Shown piece by piece: positions 34,820 through 43,686 of a DNA stretch of 64,000 nt. The DNA comes from Oscillibacter sp. 1-3. Lineage in GTDB: Bacteria > Bacillota > Clostridia > Oscillospirales > Oscillospiraceae. The stretch's first letter is position 1. Every line of letters begins with the position of its first letter. Under the pieces are notes generated by a model that saw only the letters and a program-made list of their open reading frames with translations, did not search any database and was not told the DNA's origin. Position numbers and translations under genes: made by a program. Where the stretch lies: contig NZ_KE159703.1 in assembly GCF_000403435.2 (NCBI RefSeq), positions 1,171,033 to 1,235,032 on the forward strand, in the 5' to 3' direction.

Positions 34820-34981
34820 GCCTTGTTTGAAAAAAGTCAAAACGCCCAAACGGTGGATCTTTATCCGGCACTCTACGTTAAATGTTCTTGCCGGGCGTCA
34901 GCCCGCCTGCAAAAATTTGCCTTGATTGGCGAAAACATCTCTCGCCGTTGGGCATTCCGCCATTTTTCAAACATGGCCTAG
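34816..34981 (+). repeat. MITE-like inverted-repeat element, copy 2
   Basis: 166 bp with the same ends as copy 1 (GGCCTTGTTTGAAAAA and complement) and CTAG on both sides. By eye it agrees with copy 1, inverted, at the great majority of positions. It lies at the 3' end of the LevR-like gene and supplies its stop codon. Confidence 0.88.
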
Positions 34982-35405
34982 GGAGGAATAGCGGCGGCAG
35001 CGGCTGCGGGCATGACAGTAAAGCACCTGCCCGGTCTTCAAACAGGAAAACTCCGACTTGCCGGCGCCAGTGTCCGTTTCAAAACCGGCAGGATGGCGGA
35101 TTGACGCTCGCGGCGTATTCCGGCGCCGTTCCGCCGGCTTGTGCATGGGATGACCAATATTTGTTCCGGCGTTCCAGCAGACCTACGTGAGCATCCATTA
35201 TGGTCCGGATTGCAGGACGGTATCACCGGATGAATATGAACGAAAACTCCGTCGCGATAGCGGACTGGATTACAGACTGTTACGGCAGACGGGACTGCGC
35301 GTATGTTTATCGGCTGCGTCTCTGGCACAAACTGTATTTGTCGCCTCCCGGCTGGGTACTGCCCTGGCGAGTGATCTGCGTGCAGCCGGCGCCCCGTAAG
35401 ATGTC
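34982..35405. other. Non-coding or decayed stretch after repeat copy 2
   Basis: About 420 bp that should hold the rest of the LevR-like regulator if the repeat were a simple insertion. No frame gave a recognisable EIIA, EIIB or PRD segment; several short frames (for example one of about 70 codons from 35187) have no known likeness. Probably decayed sequence left after a deletion. Confidence 0.5.
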
Positions 35406-35454
35406 ATGATGCAGTCAGGAAGCAAGCTTACAGCTTGCTTCCTGACTGCATCAT
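35406..35454. terminator. Strong terminator between convergent units
   Basis: Perfect 23-bp arms starting ATGATGCAGTCAGG, with a TAC loop, then TTTT. It separates the truncated regulator (plus) from the dihydrolipoyl dehydrogenase (minus) and is long enough to act in both directions. Confidence 0.85.
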
Positions 35455-35542
35455 TTTGACTGGAAAGAATTCTTTTGTTGATAAGGAGGAAAACGACAAG
35501 GCCGGCAGTCCGCTGCTGTTCCATTGCCGCAGCGGATTTCGC

Positions 35543-36946
35543 TCAGCGGTGCGAGACAATATGTACTGCCCGTCCCAACACATCCAGCGCGGCTTCCCGC
35601 ATGGTCTCGCTGACGGTGGGGTGGGAGTGAATCGTGGAGATCAGTTCATCCATCGTGGCCTCTACGCGGATTGCTAAGGCTCCCTCGGCGATCAAATCGG
35701 TCGCCCGGGGCCCGATAATGTGCATGCCCAGCACTTCGCCGTACTGTTTCCCCGCAATGATCTTTACAAGGCCCTCTCCGCCGTTAAGGATCAGCGCCTT
35801 GCCGTTTGCTGTCATGGGGAACTTGCCCGCGATGTAGTCAATGCCTTTGGCTCGCGCCTGCTCCTCCGTGAGACCCACAGAGGCCGCCTCCGGTTCCATA
35901 TATACACAGGTAGGGTTTGTGCTCTCATCGTATACGGCAGAAATCCCCATAATATTCTCTGCGGCCACCTCGCCCATTGCGCTGGCCGTGTGGGCCAACT
36001 GGGCATACCCCTTCACGCAGTCGCCGATAGCGTATACGCCGGAGATATTGGTCTCCATCTTCTCATTGACCAGGATATAGCCTTTTTCATGCCTGATGCC
36101 GCAGGCATCCAGATGCAGAGAATCGGTATTCGCCCGCCGGCCTGTCGCCACAAGGACCTTCTCCGCCTCAAAGCTCACTGTTTCACCGGCTTTGTTCCGG
36201 CAGACGACCTTTGCGCCCGCGGGAGAGGCCTCCACAGCCTGCACGGGACACTCCAGATGAAACTCCATCCCCATCTTCTTCATATGGGCCACGCCCACCT
36301 TCGTCAGATCGCCGTCCAGCATGGGCAGCATGTGGTCCATTGCCTCCACCACGGTGATCCTGGTGCCGAAGGCCGCATAGGCGCAGGCCAGCTCCAGGCC
36401 GATGACGCCTCCGCCAATCACCACCATGGACTTGGGCAGGGTCTCCAAAGACAGCGCGCCGGTGGAGTCGATGCAATTGGGGTTTTCCCTCATGCCCGGG
36501 ATGGGGGGGACCGCGTTAACAGAGCCGACAGCCAGGATATACGCGTCCGCAGCCAGATCCTCCTCCGTCCCGTCGCTTTTCAGGACCTTCATCCGGCGCG
36601 GCCCTCCAAAATAGGCCTCGCCGTCGATCTTTTTGACCTTGTTGGCTTTCAGAAGCCCGGCGACTCCGCCTGTCAGCTTTTGGGAAATCGCATTCTTGTG
36701 CCGGATCACCTGCGGAAAATTCACCCGTACGTCAGATGCCTCGACGCCGATTTCCTCTCCCTGCTCCTTAAGCGCAGAGACAAGCTCGGCGCTGTGCAGC
36801 AGGCATTTGGTGGGGATACAGCCAACGTTCAGACACGTTCCGCCAAGATACTGCTTTTCCACCAGCACCACATCCGCTCCCAGCTGAGCGGCACGGATTG
36901 CGGCGACATACCCGCCGGGGCCGCCGCCGACAATTGCAATTTTCAT
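35543..36946 (-). CDS. lpdA: Dihydrolipoyl dehydrogenase (E3)
   Basis: 467 residues. FAD site IAIVGGGPGGYVAAIRAAQLGADVVLVE, redox pair Cys38/Cys43 in GGTCLNVGCIPTK, NAD site VVIGGGVIGLELACAYAAFG, YAIGDCVKGYAQLAHTASAMG, and the C-terminal catalytic HSHPTVSE. All catalytic parts are intact. It reoxidises the lipoyl arms of the E2 encoded 19 bp upstream. Last gene of the TRAP/2-oxoacid dehydrogenase operon. Confidence 0.95.
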   Translation of the reverse strand: MKIAIVGGGPGGYVAAIRAAQLGADVVLVEKQYLGGTCLNVGCIPTKCLLHSAELVSALKEQGEEIGVEASDVRVNFPQVIRHKNAISQKLTGGVAGLLKANKVKKIDGEAYFGGPRRMKVLKSDGTEEDLAADAYILAVGSVNAVPPIPGMRENPNCIDSTGALSLETLPKSMVVIGGGVIGLELACAYAAFGTRITVVEAMDHMLPMLDGDLTKVGVAHMKKMGMEFHLECPVQAVEASPAGAKVVCRNKAGETVSFEAEKVLVATGRRANTDSLHLDACGIRHEKGYILVNEKMETNISGVYAIGDCVKGYAQLAHTASAMGEVAAENIMGISAVYDESTNPTCVYMEPEAASVGLTEEQARAKGIDYIAGKFPMTANGKALILNGGEGLVKIIAGKQYGEVLGMHIIGPRATDLIAEGALAIRVEATMDELISTIHSHPTVSETMREAALDVLGRAVHIVSHR

Positions 36947-36965
36947 GATCTGTATTCCTCCATAC

Positions 36966-38546
36966 TCAAGCCAGAATCATCTCCGGATGCTCAATATAAT
37001 ACTGGGTATCCTTGAGAATCCGGCCGACCTCCAAGCCGTCCAAAATCTGATGATCAAAGGTCAGAAACACATTCATCATAGAACGGGGAACAATGGAGTC
37101 ATCCGGCATCACAACCGCTTTGCGCACCGTTCTGCCAAATCCGAAGATGGCGGTTTGAGGCGGATTGATCACAGGCGTTCCAATATCGATGGGGAACATG
37201 CCCACATTGGTGATTGTACAGGTTCCGCCGGCCTGCTCGTCAGGCTGCAGCTTCCTTTCTTTTGCGCGAGCCGCCAGATCCCGGACCCTCTCGCTGATCT
37301 CACGCAGGCTCAACTGATCGATGTTCTTTACCACCGGCACCAGCAGGCCGTCCTCAGCGCCCACAGCCACGCAGAGGTGGACATGCTTATGTGTATAAAG
37401 GGTCTTTCCGTCAAATGTGGCGTTTGCGTATGGATGCTTCGGGAGGATCTTGCCAAGCATTTTGCACAGCAGATCGTTCACCGTGATCTTGCAGCCGAGC
37501 ACATCCTTGTCCTCCACCAGCTTTGCACGCAAAGACAAAAGCTCGGTTGCGTCGACTTCGCACACACAGGTGCTCTGCGCCATTTGCTGCATACTGTTGA
37601 ACATATTGCGGGCAATCGTCTTGCGGACCCCGGTCCAGGGGATCTCCGTCACCTCATCCTCGACAGAGGGAACCGCAGCAGCAGCCCGGGGGCGGTCCAA
37701 ATACGCTTTGACGTCTTTGGCGACAATGCGCATACCGTTTGGCCCGCCGGAGGGCGCAACAGCCGCCAGATCGATTCCCGCTTCACGCGCCATCTTCTTC
37801 GCCAAGCCGGAGGCGCGGATTCTCCCTGTCACAGGCGGCGCCTCGGGGGCGGCGGCGCTTGTGTGCACACAGGTGGGGCAGTTTCTTGCGCAGCCCTTTT
37901 CCGCTTCGCCGTCTTCCGCGGAGGAATGAGCGGCCGCGGCGGCGCCGTTGGAAGCGATCAGCTGTTCATACTGCTCTTTGGTGTCCGTCACATAGGCAAT
38001 GGGAGCGCCCACCTGGATGGTCTCGCCCTCCTGAGCGACAATGTGCAGGAATCCGCCGTGCACGATCTCGTATTCAATGGAGTTCTTCTCATTTTCATAC
38101 TCCATGACGGCCTGGCCCTTGACCACCTCCGTTCCCTCTGGAACGATCCACCTTGTAATCGTGCCCTCCACCATAGTTAAGCCGGCGCGCGGCATCTCAA
38201 TCTCGGTAACAGCGCCGTCGGCTGCGGCGGCAGGCGCCGGTGCGGCTGGTGCGGCCGGTGCGGCAGGCGCCGGCGCAGCTCCGCCTTTGACGATTGCGTC
38301 ATATTCCGCCTGATCGTCGGCCAGAACAGCAATGAGCGCTCCGACCTTGACAGTGTCGCCTTCCTTGGCAAGAATGTGAAGAGTTCCGGATGACAGCGCC
38401 TCGTACTCGATCATATTTTTTTCATTCTCGTACTCCATGATCGTGTCGCCCTTGTTAACATGTGCGCCCTCGGCGGCTTTCCAGGTGCCGATTGTTCCTT
38501 CCACCATGGTCAGGCCAGCCCGGGGCATTACGATTTCAACGCTCAT
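36966..38546 (-). CDS. Dihydrolipoamide acyltransferase (E2), two lipoyl domains, cysteine-rich linker
   Basis: 526 residues. Two lipoyl domains with modified Lys43 and Lys154 in near-identical MEYENEKNxIEYE loops, joined by Ala/Pro linkers. A peripheral subunit-binding domain follows (RASGLAKKMAREAGIDL, about 243-280), then the catalytic domain ending with FDHQILDG, the DHxxxDG motif. Unusual: between the second lipoyl domain and the binding domain lies GCARNCPTCVHTS with Cys219, Cys223 and Cys226 (CxxxCxxC), not part of ordinary E2 linkers. It is the core of the complex formed with E1 alpha/beta and E3. Confidence 0.92.
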   Translation of the reverse strand: MSVEIVMPRAGLTMVEGTIGTWKAAEGAHVNKGDTIMEYENEKNMIEYEALSSGTLHILAKEGDTVKVGALIAVLADDQAEYDAIVKGGAAPAPAAPAAPAAPAPAAAADGAVTEIEMPRAGLTMVEGTITRWIVPEGTEVVKGQAVMEYENEKNSIEYEIVHGGFLHIVAQEGETIQVGAPIAYVTDTKEQYEQLIASNGAAAAAHSSAEDGEAEKGCARNCPTCVHTSAAAPEAPPVTGRIRASGLAKKMAREAGIDLAAVAPSGGPNGMRIVAKDVKAYLDRPRAAAAVPSVEDEVTEIPWTGVRKTIARNMFNSMQQMAQSTCVCEVDATELLSLRAKLVEDKDVLGCKITVNDLLCKMLGKILPKHPYANATFDGKTLYTHKHVHLCVAVGAEDGLLVPVVKNIDQLSLREISERVRDLAARAKERKLQPDEQAGGTCTITNVGMFPIDIGTPVINPPQTAIFGFGRTVRKAVVMPDDSIVPRSMMNVFLTFDHQILDGLEVGRILKDTQYYIEHPEMILA

Positions 38547-38615
38547 AATTCAAAATCCTGCCAGGACCCTTCCGGGTCCTGAACATGCTCCTCCTTCTCA
38601 AATGATTTGATCCGA

Positions 38616-39596
38616 TCAAAGCATTCCACGGATCGTCTCCACGATGTTGTTGGCGTCCGGAATGGAATAATGCTCCATAGAAATGTTGTAAGGCATGGGG
38701 ACATCCAAAGCGGCAATCCGCGCTACAGGACCGTCCAATTCGTCATACAACTCCTCCTGGAACTGCGCCGCCAGTTCCGCTCCAATACCGGCTGTCTTAT
38801 TGCCCTCTTCGACAATGGCCGCCCGATGGGTCTTGCGAATAGACTGGTAGATGGTGTCTTTGTCCAGGGGAGCAATGGTGCGGGGGTCGACCACTTCCAC
38901 CGAGATTCCCTCCGCAGCCAGTTTTTCCGCTGCCTCCAGCGCCCGCGGAACCATCAGGCCAATCGCAACCAGAGTAACGTCCGTCCCCGCGCGTTTGACA
39001 TCGGCCAGCCCCAGGGGGATGGTGTAATCGCTGTTATAAATTTCGTCAGGGATCTCCTGCTTGGACTGATAGAGCAGCTTCGGTTCACAGAAAAGCACGG
39101 GGTTGTCGGACCGGATCGCGGACTTCAAAAGGCCCTTCGCATCGTAGGCGCAGGACGGGGTCACAATCGTCAGACCGGGGGAGTGCATGAACAGGCTCTC
39201 CACGCAGTTGGAGTGCTCGGAGCCCGCGCCGTTCGCACTGCCGGAGGCGTTGCGGATCACCAGCGGCAGCTTATACTCAGGCCCGTGCATATATCTCCAT
39301 TTCGCAACGCAGTGGTAAATTTCGGCGAAGCAGACCGTCGTAAAGTCCGAGTACATCAGCTCAATGCAGGGACGCAGGCCGGTCTCAGCCGCGCCGATGG
39401 CGCTTCCAATAATTGCCGTTTCGGTAATGGGGGTGTTGCGGACCCGCTTGGGTCCATATTCCTCCAGCATTCCGCGGGTGAGGCCAAAAATATTGCCGAA
39501 CTCAGCGACATCCTCGCCATAAATGATGACCTTGCTGTCTCTGCGCATCTCCTCATTCAGCGCGTCGCTGATTGCTCTGCCAAATGTGACTTTCAT
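38616..39596 (-). CDS. 2-Oxoacid (acetoin-type) dehydrogenase E1 beta subunit
   Basis: 326 residues with VTFGRAISDALNEEMRRDSKVIIYGEDVAEFGNIFGLTRGMLEEYGPKRV, ETAIIGSAIGAAETGLRPCIELMY, and the C-terminal transketolase fold HRAAIVEEGNKTAGIGAEL. It makes the TPP-dependent E1 heterotetramer with the alpha subunit. The size and the order alpha-beta-E2-E3 match acetoin dehydrogenases (AcoABCL) as well as branched-chain 2-oxoacid dehydrogenases. GGGGAGG precedes the ATG. Confidence 0.92.
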   Translation of the reverse strand: MKVTFGRAISDALNEEMRRDSKVIIYGEDVAEFGNIFGLTRGMLEEYGPKRVRNTPITETAIIGSAIGAAETGLRPCIELMYSDFTTVCFAEIYHCVAKWRYMHGPEYKLPLVIRNASGSANGAGSEHSNCVESLFMHSPGLTIVTPSCAYDAKGLLKSAIRSDNPVLFCEPKLLYQSKQEIPDEIYNSDYTIPLGLADVKRAGTDVTLVAIGLMVPRALEAAEKLAAEGISVEVVDPRTIAPLDKDTIYQSIRKTHRAAIVEEGNKTAGIGAELAAQFQEELYDELDGPVARIAALDVPMPYNISMEHYSIPDANNIVETIRGML

Positions 39597-39613
39597 ATTT
39601 TCATCCTCCCCTA

Positions 39614-40579
39614 TCAGACATAAAGAAAATCATAAATTTCATCAGCTGTCATCTCAGGAGCAGCCTCAGCATGCGCGATGGCCTCTTCCATTTTGCTGTC
39701 GAAGTCCTCTCGCATCTTCTTCGCCTGTTCTGCCGTCAGGACCCCCTGCTCGATCAAGGTCTTTTCAAAATTCTTGACGCAGTCCTTCTCCTGAATCCAC
39801 TTCTCCGTAACCGCCGGGTCCCGGTAGGCGCACTGGTCGCCCTCAAAGTGGCCTCTCCAGCGGTAGCATTTGCACTCGATCACCGCCGGGCCGTTACCGG
39901 CGCGGACGCTTTCAACGATTTTGGACGCGCCCTCATAAGTCTGCAAAACGTCTGTGCCGTCTACCACCACAGAGGGCATATTATAGCCCGCCGCCTTGTC
40001 GGCCAGGACATTGGGAACCGAGGAGGAATAGACGGCCGGCGTAGAAATAGCGAATTCGTTATTGACGCAGACGAAGACCACCGGCAGCTTCCAGTCGGCA
40101 GCCAGAACCATCGCCTCGTAGACGGGGCCGCGGTTTGCCGCGCCGTCTCCTACGAAGAAGAAGGCGACATTGTCCCGTCCTTCCGCCTCAATCGTCATTG
40201 CCGCGCCGACGGGAATGGCCGCGTCGCAGCCAAGCGTACCGGACATGCCCAGGACGCCGTCGCACAGTCTGCCCAAATGGTTAATGCCGCCGCGTCCCCC
40301 GGAGTTGCCGGTTTTCTTCGCCAGAATTTCGCCAAAGAAGGTGTCAAGAGGATCGCCGACAAGATACGCCGAAGCAACGACCCGATGGGGCAGCTTAAAA
40401 TAGTCTCCCGGTTTTCTTGTGGCCAGCACGCCCGCGAAGGCGGCTTCCTGCCCTGTGCCGCTGTGGATATGTCCGGGCACTCTGCTCTCGGCATAGAGGT
40501 CCGTCATCTTTACCTCTAACAGCCGTGTCTCCAAAATGTCTTTGTAGAGCTTCAGAAGAAAATCATTTTCGTATTTCAT
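39614..40579 (-). CDS. 2-Oxoacid (acetoin-type) dehydrogenase E1 alpha subunit
   Basis: 321 residues. The TPP-binding motif GDGAANRG...VCVNNEFAIST is complete, as is GTGQEAAFAG and the YRWRGHFEGDQ region near the C-terminus. The usual GRGGSMH of the family reads GRGGINHLG here. With E1 beta it decarboxylates the 2-oxo acid (or cleaves acetoin) and reduces lipoyl groups on E2. The TRAP importer at the head of the same operon probably supplies its substrate or a precursor (inference). Confidence 0.92.
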   Translation of the reverse strand: MKYENDFLLKLYKDILETRLLEVKMTDLYAESRVPGHIHSGTGQEAAFAGVLATRKPGDYFKLPHRVVASAYLVGDPLDTFFGEILAKKTGNSGGRGGINHLGRLCDGVLGMSGTLGCDAAIPVGAAMTIEAEGRDNVAFFFVGDGAANRGPVYEAMVLAADWKLPVVFVCVNNEFAISTPAVYSSSVPNVLADKAAGYNMPSVVVDGTDVLQTYEGASKIVESVRAGNGPAVIECKCYRWRGHFEGDQCAYRDPAVTEKWIQEKDCVKNFEKTLIEQGVLTAEQAKKMREDFDSKMEEAIAHAEAAPEMTADEIYDFLYV

Positions 40580-40635
40580 AGTAACCTCCTCAATTCCGTA
40601 AAATTTTTAATGAAAAGATCGGATGTAACAGGCGC

Positions 40636-41913
40636 TTAGCCGGCCAGATGCAGAATTCCAACCGACAGCTGAGGGACAAATGTCAGCAGAAGCAGGACGA
40701 TGATTCCGCCGAGCACAAAGGGGATCACCTTCTTCACCAAGCTGGAGACCGTGACGCCCGCAATTCCCGCGCCCACATAGAGGTTGATTCCAATCGGCGG
40801 CGTAATCAGGCCAATCGCAATGTTCACTGTGATGAAAACGCCGGCCTGTACCAGATCCACATCCAACGCCTGCAGAATCGGCAGAATCACGGGCAGGAAA
40901 ATGTAATAGGCGGAGCTTCCGTCCAAAAAGCAACCGGCGATCAAAAAGACCACGTTTACCAGCAGGAGCAGAATAATTTTATTATTGGAAATAGACATCA
41001 TCGCGTCGGACAAGTCCGTCGCCACATGCGAGGTCGTCAAAATCCACGCGAAAACCGACGCGCAGGCGACCACATACATGACTGTGGCGGAGGAAATCGC
41101 CGCGCTCCGCAAAACTGTCAGGATATTTTTCATCGTAATCTTTTTGTAGATAAAGATACCCACAATCAGTCCGTAAATCACGGCTACCGCGGCCGCCTCC
41201 GTGGGTGTAAAGATGCCGCCGTAAATGCCGCCCAGGATGATAACCGGCATCAGCAGTCCCCAGAAGGCATCCTTGAAGGCGTCCCATCTCTCCTTTCCGC
41301 TGGCCGGCTCGTGACGAATGATCTCGTGATTGTTTCTGGAGAGCCATACGGCGACAACGATATAGGAAACCCCCAGCAAAATGCCGGGAATGATTCCGGC
41401 GAGGAACAAATCGCTGACGGACACGTTCACAATCGAGGCGTACACCACATAACCGATGCTCGGCGGAATGATGATGCCGATTGCTCCTGACGCGCTTACC
41501 AGGACAGAGGACATTCCCCTGTCGTATTTCGCGTCCACCATGGCGGGAATCAGAATTCCGCCCAGAGCGGCCACAGCCGCCGCGCCGGAGCCGGAGATCG
41601 CCGCAAAAAAACAGGAGGTTATAACGACCACCGTAATCAGGCCGCTTTTCCGATGGCCCACACAGGTATCCGCAAAGTGAATCAGTTTTTCGGAGATACC
41701 CGCGTACTCCATAATGGCGCCTGCCAGCACGAAAAAGGGAACCGCCAGCAGGGCATACTTACAGACGGAGGCGTAGATCGTATCCGGAAGCATCCCCAAG
41801 TCGAAGCCGCTGGCCAGCAGCCCGACAACGGAGGACAGTCCCAAAGAAATACAAATTGGAACACCTAAAATCAACAATACGGCAAAGGAACCAAATAGTA
41901 AAATTCCAGTCAT
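40636..41913 (-). CDS. dctM: TRAP transporter large permease (second system)
   Basis: 425 residues, hydrophobic throughout, with LLILGVPICISLGLSSVVGLL, FFAAISGSGAAAVAALGGILIPAMVDAKYDRGMSSVLVSASGAIGIIIPPSIGYVVYA and VFITVNIAIGLITPPIGINLYVGAGIAG, all DctM signatures. Its start overlaps the DctQ stop. It lies 56 bp before E1 alpha in one operon, an unusual pairing that links import directly to 2-oxoacid oxidation. Confidence 0.93.
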   Translation of the reverse strand: MTGILLFGSFAVLLILGVPICISLGLSSVVGLLASGFDLGMLPDTIYASVCKYALLAVPFFVLAGAIMEYAGISEKLIHFADTCVGHRKSGLITVVVITSCFFAAISGSGAAAVAALGGILIPAMVDAKYDRGMSSVLVSASGAIGIIIPPSIGYVVYASIVNVSVSDLFLAGIIPGILLGVSYIVVAVWLSRNNHEIIRHEPASGKERWDAFKDAFWGLLMPVIILGGIYGGIFTPTEAAAVAVIYGLIVGIFIYKKITMKNILTVLRSAAISSATVMYVVACASVFAWILTTSHVATDLSDAMMSISNNKIILLLLVNVVFLIAGCFLDGSSAYYIFLPVILPILQALDVDLVQAGVFITVNIAIGLITPPIGINLYVGAGIAGVTVSSLVKKVIPFVLGGIIVLLLLTFVPQLSVGILHLAG

Positions 41914-42404
41914 GTGTTCTGCCTCTCTTTCCTCAGGGTTGCCAGAAATCCCTCAACCGAGCGTATAATCATGAAAAACGCTCCAATCGGAACGGCGGCC
42001 CCCTGAAGGGCTTGGGGGATATGCAATGTCGGCAGTATTCCATTGAACGAGATCTGGTTTGTTACCATTTTAATTCCGGTAACAAAGAGCAGAATGCTGA
42101 ACAGTACATTAAAGATCAGAATTACCGTACCCAGGATAATATGCCGGGTCTTTCCTCCGGACTCTGAGAGCAGGCCCATGTTAAAATGGCTCCCGCGCTT
42201 AAAAGCAATGGCGGCGCCCGCCATGGTGGCCCACAGAAACAGCAGCAGCGTCAGCTCATCCGCCCAGGCGAGAGGGTGCCTGAACACAAATCTGCCCACC
42301 ACATTGGCAAAATTGATGACTGCCATAATCAGGATAATGACTGCCGCGGCCGTCTCCTCGAGATGCTCCCAAACATACTTGAATCCCTTTTTGTCCATGT
42401 ACAT
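41910..42404 (-). CDS. dctQ: TRAP transporter small permease (second system)
   Basis: 164 residues with four hydrophobic spans and the DctQ signature RHPLALADELTLLLFLWATMAGAAIAFKRGSHFNMGLL. A GGAGATG site precedes the ATG. It is separated from the binding-protein gene by 149 bp that hold a hairpin, so it is probably expressed at a lower level than the binding protein. Confidence 0.9.
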   Translation of the reverse strand: MYMDKKGFKYVWEHLEETAAAVIILIMAVINFANVVGRFVFRHPLAWADELTLLLFLWATMAGAAIAFKRGSHFNMGLLSESGGKTRHIILGTVILIFNVLFSILLFVTGIKMVTNQISFNGILPTLHIPQALQGAAVPIGAFFMIIRSVEGFLATLRKERQNT

Positions 42405-42449
42405 CTCCTTCTTATACTCTCAACCTATTCAAGGTGACATATTGCAGGC

Positions 42450-42484
42450 GGGACTGTTGCAAAGCCAGCTTTCGCAACAGTCCC
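42450..42484 (-). terminator. Attenuating hairpin between dctP and dctQ
   Basis: GGGACTGTTGC / GCAACAGTCCC, 11-bp arms extended inside by AAAG/CTTT around a CCAG loop with one bulge. There is no U-run on the minus strand. Such hairpins after binding-protein genes commonly protect the upstream mRNA or let only part of transcription continue to the permease genes. Confidence 0.65.
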
Positions 42485-42553
42485 ATCATCGGTTACTTTA
42501 TTAATGAAAACCTGCGAAAAATGAAACTATTTGATGATAGGAGGAGATCTCTG

Positions 42554-43612
42554 TCAGTTGAATTCATAGCCAAAAGCGGCATAGACGTCCTCGCCCATGG
42601 TGTCCCGGTACTTTTCATACACAGAGGCGCAGGCCTCCGCAAAGGCCGCCTGCTGTTCAGCGGTCAGCTCTGTAATCTGCACGCCGGCATCCTCGACGAT
42701 CTTCCTGAAGCCGTCGTCGGCCTCGCGGGAGGCGGCAATCTCAGCCGCGCAGGCCTCCTTGCCGCACTCTTCGAAGATTGCCTTGTCCTCGTCGCTCAGG
42801 CTGTCCCAGACCTTGCCGCTGGCGTTGATTACAAAAATGTCGTAGGAGTAGTTCCACATGGTGACATACTTCTGCACTTCCTCGAACTTGCCGGTCACCA
42901 TGGCGCTCAGGGGATTCTCCTGACCGTCGATGGTTCCCTGCTGCAAAGCCGTGTAAACCTCAGAGAAGCTCATGGGAGAGGCGCTGGCGTCCATCGCGGC
43001 GAACGCGTCGATCAGCATGGAGGTCTGCGGAACACGGAACTTCATGCCCTTGATGTCGTCCGGGGTGAGAATCTCCTTTTTGGAGTTGGACAGCTGCCGG
43101 AAGCCCTGCTCCAGAATGCCCAGCGTGTGGACGCCCTTCTCTCCCAGCCAGCCCTCAATCAGCTTGTAGCCCTCGGACTCGGGGTCCAGAACCAGCTTGT
43201 CCGCCTCATCATAGCTGGAAAACAGGAACGGCGTGCTGACCACCTGAATTTGGGGCACATACGTCCCCCAAAGGGAGCCCGCGTGCATTCCAATATCAAT
43301 GGTGCCGTTCATGGTCATTTCCACGGCCTTCATCTGCTCGCCGGAGGAAAGCTGGTCGTTGGTATAGATCTCGATTTCATAGCGGCCTTCCGTCCGCTCC
43401 TCTACCAGCCGCTTAAACTCCGAAAGAGCGACATATGTAGGAGACGTCTCGTTGCCGCTCATGCCGGCTTTCAGAGTGATCGTCCCCGCGCTGCCCGAGC
43501 CTTGTCCGCTGCCGGAGTCCCCTCCACTGTTAGAATTGCCAGGACTGCCGCCGCATGCCGCTAAAGAGAGAAGCATGAGGAAGACCAACATCATTGCTAA
43601 AAACTTCTTCAT
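42554..43612 (-). CDS. dctP: TRAP transporter substrate-binding lipoprotein (second system)
   Basis: 352 residues with signal peptide MKKFLAMMLVFLMLLSLAAC, lipobox Cys20 and a Gly/Ser-rich linker. The mature part has ITLKAGMSGNETSPTYVALSEF, YEIEIYTNDQLSSGEQMKAVEM and KFRVPQTSMLIDAFAAMDASASPMSFSEVYTALQQGTIDGQENPL, the DctP core. GCGGAGG precedes the ATG. It heads the operon TRAP, E1 alpha, E1 beta, E2, E3. The ligand is unknown; a 2-oxo acid, hydroxy acid or acetoin-related acid is suggested by the downstream enzymes. Confidence 0.93.
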   Translation of the reverse strand: MKKFLAMMLVFLMLLSLAACGGSPGNSNSGGDSGSGQGSGSAGTITLKAGMSGNETSPTYVALSEFKRLVEERTEGRYEIEIYTNDQLSSGEQMKAVEMTMNGTIDIGMHAGSLWGTYVPQIQVVSTPFLFSSYDEADKLVLDPESEGYKLIEGWLGEKGVHTLGILEQGFRQLSNSKKEILTPDDIKGMKFRVPQTSMLIDAFAAMDASASPMSFSEVYTALQQGTIDGQENPLSAMVTGKFEEVQKYVTMWNYSYDIFVINASGKVWDSLSDEDKAIFEECGKEACAAEIAASREADDGFRKIVEDAGVQITELTAEQQAAFAEACASVYEKYRDTMGEDVYAAFGYEFN

Positions 43613-43636
43613 AAAAATCCTCCGCTTTTAGATTTT

Positions 43637-43665
43637 TTGAGCATTGCATATACAGCAATGCTCAA
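43637..43665 (-). promoter_or_regulatory. Operator-like dyad in the TRAP/2-oxoacid dehydrogenase leader
   Basis: TTGAGCATTGC-ATATACA-GCAATGCTCAA: perfect 11-bp arms with a 7-bp spacer, just downstream of the predicted start point of the operon. It could bind a repressor or form a leader hairpin. Confidence 0.6.
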
Positions 43666-43677
43666 ATTGTATTGTGT

Positions 43678-43686
43678 ATTATAGCA
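43678..43686 (-). promoter_or_regulatory. Extended -10 promoter of the TRAP/2-oxoacid dehydrogenase operon
   Basis: On the minus strand TGCTATAAT gives a perfect -10 box with the TG extension; no good -35 hexamer is seen at 17 bp. Start expected near 43671, about 59 nt before the dctP ATG. This operon does not have the sigma-54 box. Confidence 0.65.
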
